Shown in pieces: positions 51,007 through 56,531 of a DNA stretch of 56,531 nt (within the stretch, counting starts at the first letter, position 1; the number at the start of each line of letters is the position of its first letter). Position numbers and translations under genes: made by a program. The notes under the pieces were generated by a model. The model was given only the letters and a program-made list of their open reading frames with translations. It did not search any database and had not been told where the DNA came from. Source of the stretch: Candidatus Zixiibacteriota bacterium (lineage in GTDB: Bacteria; Zixibacteria; MSB-5A5; GN15; PGXB01); contig LS998015.1 of NCBI GenBank assembly GCA_900498245.1, forward strand, positions 1,988,717 to 2,045,247, in the 5' to 3' direction.

Positions 51007-52635
51007 ATGAAGGCTTTTGTTATATTTTGGGCATCCTGCCTCATATTGGCGTCTTCCACCTTTTCCGCCACCGTTGTTCATGAAAACATAATGCATGGGC
51101 TGACTTATGGTATCGCGATCGACGCTGAGACATTGACGGTTACGGTTGGGAATAAAACCGCGCCGATTATCAAAGATTATCCCCGCGAACTTGATAGCTC
51201 CGGAAAAGAAGAATGGGATAATGATATGAGGCGTCTCTTGACCGCCGACACTTCCGCCTGGGTTTTACTCTCCTATGACCGCTTTGATGTATATGTGGAT
51301 TCGGCTTATTACGCTCATAATACCCCGGCAATTGACCAATTCTGGGACAAATTTGAACCCAGATATGAGTTAATGGAACAGCAAACCGGTTGGAGCGCCG
51401 AGAAGTGGTATGGCAGAAAATTGCAAATAAATGTTTCTGCTTCTATTGGATGCTATGGGGGATATGCTATGCCAGGAAATGCTGTGATTCATTTTTCTGA
51501 TCCAATATATCAATGTGGCTGGCCTTATTATGAAAATGGACAAGAGTTATATGGAAACCCTGGGGAATTTGGGGATTATTGGCCATATATGGCTTATGCT
51601 CTGCATGAAACAATGCATGCAATAAATCCGTACCCAATTTATGTTAGACTTTGGCTTACAGAGGGTTTTTCAGAATATAATATGTATAATATTTTAACTA
51701 ATTCTGGGGATATTAATCAAGAAACAATGGATACTTATATTTATCAAGGAACTAGTGCTTATAATTGGCTAGGTTATGTTGCAAATGATTATCGTGATAC
51801 AAGCGGGTATAATAGCGAGATTCAACTAAGCAATGGTTATGATATTACTGCATGGATGTTTAGCATGTTAAGAGATAATTATTCCTTGGACTGGAATGAT
51901 TTTTATAAGTGGACAGATAATAATGGAGAGACTTTGGATAAAGCTTATAACGATTTGCCTGGATGGTATTATATAGACATGGCTGTGATTGACTTTTTTG
52001 CAAGATCTTCGAGCATTGGAACATTTGACAATGCAAAGCCTGTTTTTAGATATGATGGGCCAAGCGGGCCTGGATGGGGTGTAAGGCAGTGGAAAGATTT
52101 GAATTGGTATGCTGATTTAAGTGCTTCATTGACAGCATCAACATTTAACCTCAAGCCGGGAGAAACAACCAACTTAATCGCCTCAATTAGTAATTTTGGC
52201 GGCGTATCTCTGATTGGTGTTTCCGTTAGAATTTATAATGGAAGCGATCTGCTGAATGAACAGTTCGTGAATGTCCCGGCGCCCGGTGGCATTCAAGTTA
52301 CTGTCCCTTTCACCGGACAGGAAGGCACTTATAATTTCAGGGTGGCCGTCGATGAAGCGAATCTCAAAGTCGAAACGAATGAAGATAATAATGACGCGGC
52401 TCTTGAGGTCGGCTTCTACCCCACCTGCGGCGATATCAACGGCGACAACAATATCAATATCCTCGATGTCAGTTATCTGATAAATTTCTTGTATAAGAGC
52501 GGCGGTGCGCCTCATTGCAACGCCCCTTATTATTTCTGCGCCGACGCCAATGGAAATCAATCGGTAAACATTCTGGATGTTTCGTACATTATCAACTATT
52601 TATATAAACACGGCCCGGCGCTGAATTGCCGATAG
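51007..52635 (+). CDS. secreted gluzincin-type metalloprotease-like protein with CARDB and doubled dockerin-like tail
   Basis: A 542-residue exported protein. Signal peptide (about 1-21). The catalytic region (about 90-375) has HETMH at 200-204 and a downstream Glu219 in WLTEGFSEY, the HExxH...E layout of gluzincins. A CARDB-like beta-sandwich follows (about 380-470), then two dockerin-like units (474-542) with NILDVSY twice, as in the proteases at 58 and 2104. Codons of roughly residues 138-380 are strikingly A/T-rich, while both ends match the host composition. This suggests that the catalytic part was acquired or is diverging separately. The ribosome site is weak (GGGGG six bases upstream). 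Confidence 0.8.
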   Translation: MKAFVIFWASCLILASSTFSATVVHENIMHGLTYGIAIDAETLTVTVGNKTAPIIKDYPRELDSSGKEEWDNDMRRLLTADTSAWVLLSYDRFDVYVDSAYYAHNTPAIDQFWDKFEPRYELMEQQTGWSAEKWYGRKLQINVSASIGCYGGYAMPGNAVIHFSDPIYQCGWPYYENGQELYGNPGEFGDYWPYMAYALHETMHAINPYPIYVRLWLTEGFSEYNMYNILTNSGDINQETMDTYIYQGTSAYNWLGYVANDYRDTSGYNSEIQLSNGYDITAWMFSMLRDNYSLDWNDFYKWTDNNGETLDKAYNDLPGWYYIDMAVIDFFARSSSIGTFDNAKPVFRYDGPSGPGWGVRQWKDLNWYADLSASLTASTFNLKPGETTNLIASISNFGGVSLIGVSVRIYNGSDLLNEQFVNVPAPGGIQVTVPFTGQEGTYNFRVAVDEANLKVETNEDNNDAALEVGFYPTCGDINGDNNINILDVSYLINFLYKSGGAPHCNAPYYFCADANGNQSVNILDVSYIINYLYKHGPALNCR

Positions 52636-52663
52636 CAGTTCCGCCATCCCCTTCCTGTGCGCG

Positions 52664-52680
52664 CCAGGTATCCTACCTGC
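52664..52680 (+). repeat. palindrome family 3, copy 2
   Basis: CAGGTATCCTACCTG core with the family flanks GTGCGCGC before and CCGAGGGC after, 29 bases after the dockerin protease stop codon. It could serve as the protease gene's 3' hairpin. Confidence 0.8.
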
Positions 52681-52798
52681 CCGAGGGCTTATATTCAAAT
52701 GTTTAGCGGGGTTTTGCCGAAGACCCTTGTCCGAGGTGTGACCCCGCGGTTTTCTGCGTACCGTCGGTCCCGGCTTGCCCCGGAATCCAAATATATTT

Positions 52799-52850
52799 GT
52801 AGGTCGAAATCCCCCGAGATCCGGCTCCTGCCGGACGACGGGGTTTCGAC
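52799..52850 (+). repeat. REP-like palindrome family 2, copy 1, with GTAG foot
   Basis: GTAG (52799-52802) abuts the stem GTCGAAA(T)CCCC / GGGGTTTCGAC (one bulged T), with an inner hairpin TCCGGC / GCCGGA. A second copy lies at 53766-53816. Confidence 0.88.
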
Positions 52851-52993
52851 ATCTTCTTTAGTCTTAGTAAGTCCGAGCCCCTGTGGTTCGGACATTGCCC
52901 CTAACAGGATTTCGAATATTTAGCGAGGTCTTGCCGGGGACTGTGCGCGGCCCGGCCTTTGACGGATACGTCCAATTGTAGCGGCAGCAAGTT

Positions 52994-53031
52994 GTAGGGC
53001 GGAACCCCAGACGAAGTCTTGCGGTTCCGCC
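52994..53031 (+). repeat. REP-like palindrome family 1, copy 2, with GTAG foot
   Basis: GTAG (52994-52997) followed by GGCGGAACC / GGTTCCGCC (52998-53006, 53023-53031). Identical to the copy at 48953. A family 3 palindrome follows directly. Confidence 0.88.
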
Positions 53032-53042
53032 ATCCCGTGCGC

Positions 53043-53061
53043 GGTAGGTATCCTACCTGCC
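53043..53061 (+). repeat. palindrome family 3, copy 3
   Basis: GGTAGGTA-TCC-TACCTGCC, one mismatch in the stem, with the flanks GTGCGC before and CGAGGGCC after. It forms a composite with the family 1 copy 11 bases upstream. Confidence 0.8.
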
Positions 53062-53095
53062 CGAGGGCCCATATTATATAACCATTGCTGTGCGC

Positions 53096-53113
53096 GGCAG
53101 ACTTTAGTCTGCC
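53096..53113 (+). repeat. palindrome family 3 variant
   Basis: Perfect palindrome GGCAGACTTTAGTCTGCC with the same GTGCGC prefix and CCGA suffix as family 3 but a different stem. The stem has changed on both sides together, so pairing is kept. Confidence 0.8.
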
Positions 53114-53591
53114 CGATCGTCTCATGGAATCCGTTCATTCCCTCTCAAAGCATTTTCCACATCACTTTGGTGTCAATCTGCCGCCGGGGAGTATCAGTGA
53201 AGGGATAAATAAATTTATGACGCAATATCACTGCATAAAAAAGAAATCGATTGAGGCTTCATATTTCAAAACTAAGCCGATCATGCAAATTTGTACCTTT
53301 CTCCCAACCATTACGGGTAAGGTCTCTTACCGCAATTTTTCCCGGCGGAATACAGGAAAAAAATTTTGCAGAACAAACCCAAATCCCTGTAACTTTATAT
53401 ATATCAATCAGATATCTGAAATCAACTTGGCTTCGTTTTCCATGGCCCCTTGCGCCCCAACAGGTTACAAGTCCGGAAAAATTGCTTTCAAGGCAAAAGA
53501 GAGCAAAATCCGCGGAGGGGGATATATTATTCCAATCATCTCGAATTTGCGCCTCCACAAGCCCCCCAGGCCCCTTAACGCGTATCGGTGC

Positions 53592-53610
53592 CCCACAGCT
53601 CTGCTGTGGG
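53592..53610 (+). repeat. palindrome family 5, single copy
   Basis: Perfect stem CCCACAGC / GCTGTGGG with a 3-base loop. Only one copy in the window. Confidence 0.65.
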
Positions 53611-53690
53611 TATATTCAATTTTATGTCTTTGCCGAGTATATTCCCGCGCGCGACCCGGCCACTGCCGCTCCCGCCCACCGCTCGGGTGC

Positions 53691-53740
53691 CACCCCCAAA
53701 TTCGGGGCTGAGGGATTATGGTGGCGGTAATTTGGGGGTG
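53691..53740 (+). repeat. palindrome family 4, copy 2
   Basis: Same CACCCCCAAAT / ATTTGGGGGTG stem as 48881-48930, with an identical 31-base left half and a diverged right part of the loop. A family 2 copy follows 25 bases later. Confidence 0.85.
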
Positions 53741-53765
53741 ATTGTTCCTATGCGCGGCAGCATTT

Positions 53766-53816
53766 GTAGGTCGAAATCCCCCAAGTCCGGCGTCAGCCGG
53801 ACGACGGGGTTTCGAC
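53766..53816 (+). repeat. REP-like palindrome family 2, copy 2, with GTAG foot
   Basis: GTAG (53766-53769) abuts the stem starting GTCGAAA at 53770. The inner hairpin is GTCCGGC / GCCGGAC, one pair longer than in copy 1, with a different loop. Confidence 0.88.
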
Positions 53817-53866
53817 ACTATCATAAACCGCCCCCCCTGCGGTCGGTTCCGCTCGCCAAGGGAAAT

Positions 53867-53895
53867 AAAAAAGCGGCCCATCTGCATGAGCCGCT
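53867..53895 (-). terminator. rho-independent terminator of the EF-G-like gene
   Basis: A 10-bp stem (53872-53881 and 53886-53895, one G-T pair) with a 4-base loop and six Ts on the - strand, 23 bases after the stop codon. Confidence 0.85.
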
Positions 53896-53918
53896 CTCTA
53901 TACAAAATGATAAGTACT

Positions 53919-55997
53919 TTATTCTTCTTTGGACTTTTTAATCTCGGCGATCACCTTCTCGGTGATTTCGCGCGGCACCTCTTCGTAATGCGAGAAGGCC
54001 CGGGTATAAACTCCCTGCCCCGAGGTCATCGAGCGCAGGTCCACCGAGTAGTTGTAGAGTTCCGCCTGCGGCACGGTCGCCCGTATCCGCTGATACCGCC
54101 CGTCCGGATCCATGCCCATGATTTTTCCCCGGCGGCTCGAAAGGTTCCCCATCACGTCGCCGGTGAAATCATCGGGAACCATGATTTCGATATTATCGAT
54201 CGGTTCCAGCAGAATCGGATTGCATTTCAGGAAACCCTCTTTGAAGGCCATCGACGCCGCGATCTTGAATGCCATATCCGAGGAATCGACCTCGTGATAC
54301 GACCCGTAATAGACCGCCACGATGACGTCGACGACCGGGGAACTGGAAAGACCGCCTTCGAGCATCGCCTCGATTACCCCTTTTTCCACCGACGGGATAT
54401 ACTTATTGGGGATTGTTCCGCCAGTGATTTCATCGCGGAACTCGAATCCGGCGCCCCGCTTGTTCGGCTCCAGGCGCAAATAGACATCGCCGTACTGCCC
54501 CCGTCCACCCGACTGCTTTTTGTATTTATGCTGCAATTCGACCTTGGTTTTGATGGTCTCGCGATACGGAATCCGAGGTTTGAACAGGTCGACATCCACC
54601 CCGAATTTCTTTTTCAATTTTTCCACGATTACTTCGGTATGGGTCGAGCCCTGGCTCAGAAGAACTGTCTGTCGCAGGGCCGGGTCGACAATAATTCGAA
54701 ACGTCGGATCTTCGTCTTTGAGTTTCTGAAGTCCCATCGAAAGTTTTTCTTCGTCGCCCTTGGTCTTCGGCCGGACCCCGGTATCCATCACCGGCTCCGG
54801 GAACTCGATTTTGGGCACCACTACCCGCGGTTCCTTATCGCCGAGCGTATCCCCCATTTTGGCCGATTTCAGTTTCACCAGCGCCGCGATATCGCCGGCT
54901 GGAGCCGCCTCGACTTCGGACCGCTCCTTGCCGGAGATAGAATAAATCTGGCTGGCCCGTTCCGTATTGCTCTGGTTATGATTGTTGAGATCCAGGCCCT
55001 GGCTGATTTTGCCGGAGAGAACCTTGAAAAGAGAAATGTCTCCGATATGCGCTTCCGCCATCGATTTGAAAATATATGCCAAAGGCTTTCCGCCGGCATC
55101 GACATTAATCGCCACCACTTCCTCTTTTCCCGCCGCCATGACATTGACCGGCGAGATATCTTTGGGCGACGGCAGAAAATCGGTCACAAAATCGAGAAGC
55201 AGGGCGCCCCCGGTCATTCGATCGGCCGAACCGAACAGGATCGGGAAAATGCTCTTTTTGAGAATCCCCTTTTTGAGTCCCTCCAGAATTTCACCCGGTG
55301 TCAACTCCCCTTTGTCGAAAAATTTCTCGAGCAGGGCGTCGTCGGCTTCGGCAATCGTCTCGACCATTTTCTGACGGGCCGCTCCTGCGGCCTCTCTGAA
55401 ATTGGCCGGGATATCGGCTTCCGTGGCCGCCCCGTTCGCCCCGAATGTAACCGCTTTCATCCTTATCAGGTCGATAATCCCTTTATGCTCCAGTGCCTCG
55501 CCCATCAGAATCTGAACCGGCACCGCCTTCATTCCGAACCGTTCCTGAAGTTGTTTCACCACGTCGGCGGTTTTGACATGCTCCTTTTCAACCTTGTTTA
55601 TGAAGAAAAGCCGCGGCAGGTTATATTTCTCGATATATTTGTATTGGATTTCCGTGCCGACTTCCATCCCGGAGTTGGCGTTGAGGACGATTATGGCCGT
55701 TTCCGACACGTTCAGTCCGACAATTAACTCCCCGATAAAGTCCGGGTGCCCCGGCAGGTCCAGGAGATTTATTTTCTGGTTTTTCCACGGCAACACCAGG
55801 AGCGAGAGACCTATCGATGATTTTCGGGCGATTTCAGCGTCGGTAAAATCCGACAGCGAGGTGCCGTCGTCGACCTTTCCCTGGCGGTTCGTTATTCCGG
55901 CCGTATATGCGAGGGAATCAGCCAGGCTGGTTTTGCCGCAGCCGCGCTGGCCGATGAAAGCGATATTTTTAATCTGTTCGGTGTCGTATACCTTCAC
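53919..55997 (-). CDS. EF-G-like translation GTPase (EF-G2 type)
   Basis: A 692-residue protein with full EF-G length and domain order. The G domain diverges: P-loop GQRGCGKTS at 16-24, DLPGH at 80-84 (EF-G has DTPGH), NKVE at 134-137 (normally NKMD), and no clear RGITI switch I motif. The C-terminal domain IV/V region is well conserved (GGRGQYGDVYL, SSRRGKIMGMDPDG). This matches the second EF-G class (EF-G2/FusA-like paralogues), whose role is unsettled; some hydrolyse GTP on the ribosome. GTG start with AGGAGG seven bases upstream and a near-consensus promoter. Confidence 0.9.
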   Translation of the reverse strand: MKVYDTEQIKNIAFIGQRGCGKTSLADSLAYTAGITNRQGKVDDGTSLSDFTDAEIARKSSIGLSLLVLPWKNQKINLLDLPGHPDFIGELIVGLNVSETAIIVLNANSGMEVGTEIQYKYIEKYNLPRLFFINKVEKEHVKTADVVKQLQERFGMKAVPVQILMGEALEHKGIIDLIRMKAVTFGANGAATEADIPANFREAAGAARQKMVETIAEADDALLEKFFDKGELTPGEILEGLKKGILKKSIFPILFGSADRMTGGALLLDFVTDFLPSPKDISPVNVMAAGKEEVVAINVDAGGKPLAYIFKSMAEAHIGDISLFKVLSGKISQGLDLNNHNQSNTERASQIYSISGKERSEVEAAPAGDIAALVKLKSAKMGDTLGDKEPRVVVPKIEFPEPVMDTGVRPKTKGDEEKLSMGLQKLKDEDPTFRIIVDPALRQTVLLSQGSTHTEVIVEKLKKKFGVDVDLFKPRIPYRETIKTKVELQHKYKKQSGGRGQYGDVYLRLEPNKRGAGFEFRDEITGGTIPNKYIPSVEKGVIEAMLEGGLSSSPVVDVIVAVYYGSYHEVDSSDMAFKIAASMAFKEGFLKCNPILLEPIDNIEIMVPDDFTGDVMGNLSSRRGKIMGMDPDGRYQRIRATVPQAELYNYSVDLRSMTSGQGVYTRAFSHYEEVPREITEKVIAEIKKSKEE

Positions 55998-56046
55998 CAG
56001 GAATCCTCCTTATTCTTGCGGACCAATATTAAAAATACAGTTTTTC

Positions 56047-56075
56047 AGTATACGCACTCGCTCTTCCGTTGTCAA
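56047..56075 (-). promoter_or_regulatory. near-consensus promoter of the EF-G-like gene
   Basis: TTGACA (56070-56075), a 17-base spacer and TATACT (56047-56052) on the - strand. It is the best sigma-70 match seen in the window. A start near 56040 gives a leader of about 43 bases. Confidence 0.8.
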
Positions 56076-56353
56076 ATTCTTTTATGGTTCCGCTGGCTAT
56101 GACAAGACTGCCCGTTCGGCATTCGAAATCGGTCAATTCAGAGCCACCTTTATTTTCGTTTTTTTGGCCTCCCTGGTATCTTTTCAACCGGCGAAAAAAG
56201 CCCCCAAGATTGTTACCAATTTCACAAGCGCTGATCCGCTCTGCGCCTCCCGCTTCTGTGCCACCGGTCATTTTTTTGCTTTTTAAAATACCGCCATATC
56301 TTCTTTGTCTCTTACCCCAATACTTCCTTGGGACTTAATATTTGTTTCTTTTT

Positions 56354-56362
56354 TCACAATCT
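56354..56362. promoter_or_regulatory. isolated half-site TCACAATCT
   Basis: Identical to one arm of the dyad at 56406-56429, located 44 bases to its left. A further partial arm, CGATTGTGG, lies at about 56433-56441. Confidence 0.4.
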
Positions 56363-56384
56363 TTTTGGTTTGGGGTGGTTTTTT

Positions 56385-56404
56385 GGGGTGGGGTAGGGCT
56401 GGGG
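56385..56404 (+). other. potential G-quadruplex
   Basis: Four runs GGGG, GGGG, GGG and GGGG separated by one or two bases, immediately before the CRP-type dyad. This meets the usual sequence rule for an intramolecular G-quadruplex; folding is not shown. Confidence 0.55.
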
Positions 56405-56405
56405 C

Positions 56406-56429
56406 AGATTGTGACATGATTCACAATCT
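56406..56429. promoter_or_regulatory. CRP/FNR-family-type dyad
   Basis: A perfect 9+9 inverted repeat AGATTGTGA-N6-TCACAATCT. Its core TGTGA-N6-TCACA is exactly the CRP consensus. It is more than 300 bases from the EF-G2 promoter, so it more likely controls a gene beyond the right edge. Confidence 0.6.
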
Positions 56430-56531
56430 TGTCGATTGTGGTGGTGCTTTGGGAGGGTGGTTATGGAGGTGGTCCGGGGGGGTTGGTTTGGTTCTTTGGC
56501 GGCTGTTGAATTGGGGTCATGAGGTCGGCTG

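Larger units (their letters stand above)
52636..53866. other. gene-free region filled with REP-like palindromes
   Basis: About 1.2 kb with no gene I can support. It holds copies of palindrome families 1-5 plus fragments of them (for example GTTCCGCCATCCC at 52639-52651). A unique stretch at 53117-53580 has only a short hairpin (GGTAAG / CTTACC, about 53319-53334). Confidence 0.75.
55998..56531. other. gene-free right edge, strongly G/T-biased on the + strand
   Basis: 534 bases with no supported gene. After the EF-G2 promoter (56047-56075), the last 200 bases are rich in G and T with few C, and carry a G-quadruplex-like run and a CRP-type dyad. It is probably the control region of a gene beyond the edge. 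Confidence 0.6.

Noticed and set aside
53259-53558. A 99-residue - strand frame in the repeat region
   Set aside because: No ribosome site, no recognisable domain, no promoter. It lies in a block that looks non-coding. Mentioned only as a finding about the unique stretch.
48881-53816. CRISPR array
   Set aside because: The repeats are few, of several families, spaced irregularly by hundreds of bases, and no cas gene is present.
53742-55727. A 661-residue + strand open frame
   Set aside because: It is antisense to the EF-G-like gene, which has all family motifs, promoter, ribosome site and terminator. The frame is open because of base composition.
56029-56271. An 80-residue - strand frame upstream of the EF-G-like gene
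   Set aside because: It runs over the near-consensus EF-G2 promoter, has no ribosome site and resembles no family.
1-56531. tRNA and rRNA genes
   Set aside because: No T-loop GGTTCRANTCC with a matching acceptor stem and no rRNA signature was seen on either strand; a tRNA search program would be needed to exclude odd forms.

Overview
The window looks like chromosome from an uncultivated Gram-negative-type bacterium. The closest guess is the FCB group, possibly candidate phylum Zixibacteria. That is an inference from three secreted proteins ending in doubled dockerin-like modules with the signature NILDVSY, from a DUF2723 membrane protein, outer-membrane barrel proteins and many exported lipoproteins. 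No rRNA or tRNA gene was seen, so the taxonomy cannot be fixed here. Apart from six genes on the + strand, everything reads right to left (- strand).

Layout. 1-8627: two tandem secreted metalloprotease-like proteins with dockerin tails; a POTRA/BamA-like outer-membrane protein; a rhodanese plus MauE/DoxX pair; two small regulators or unknowns; a membrane-anchored unknown; a cupredoxin lipoprotein. 8703-20392: a tightly packed nine-gene surface-glycan operon (DUF2723, GT4, flippase-like, GT2, NDP-sugar epimerase, GT39, MocA-type dehydrogenase, hexapeptide acyltransferase, GT2) with a promoter at its head and a strong terminator at its end. 20568-21848 (+): an outer-membrane barrel protein. 21875-25954: an FMN-riboswitch-controlled riboflavin operon ribD-ribE-ribBA-ribH-nusB. 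26003-30641: a two-gene signalling unit, made of a GAF-rich protein with a degenerate kinase dimerisation helix and a hybrid histidine kinase. 30949-31802 (+): a lipoprotein with its own terminator. 31834-42362: a heat-shock operon hrcA-grpE-dnaK-dnaJ-prmA-rsmE that runs on into prepilin peptidase, a sensor kinase, efp and rnhC; it is headed by a CIRCE operator, and efp has an internal promoter. 42371-46568: an NtrC-type sigma-54 activator followed by a predicted sigma-54 promoter driving three envelope genes. 46606-48777: an outer-membrane barrel protein and a purine-type permease.

48780-53866 is the accessory part. It holds two cysteine-rich exported proteins, a REP-associated tyrosine transposase (RAYT), a dockerin protease whose catalytic part has a different base composition from its ends, and at least a dozen short palindromes in several families. 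Two of these families carry a GTAG tetranucleotide directly against the stem, as REP elements do. 53867-56531: an EF-G-like GTPase with a near-consensus promoter, then a G/T-rich edge region with a CRP-type dyad.

How the parts work together. The window is mainly about building and sensing the cell envelope: export of dockerin proteases, glycan assembly, outer-membrane proteins, kinases and a sigma-54 circuit. Housekeeping operons (riboflavin, chaperones, translation factors) carry classical regulatory elements. The least ordinary observations are the RAYT/REP mosaic and the activator-dyad-sigma-54 promoter arrangement at 45101-45216.
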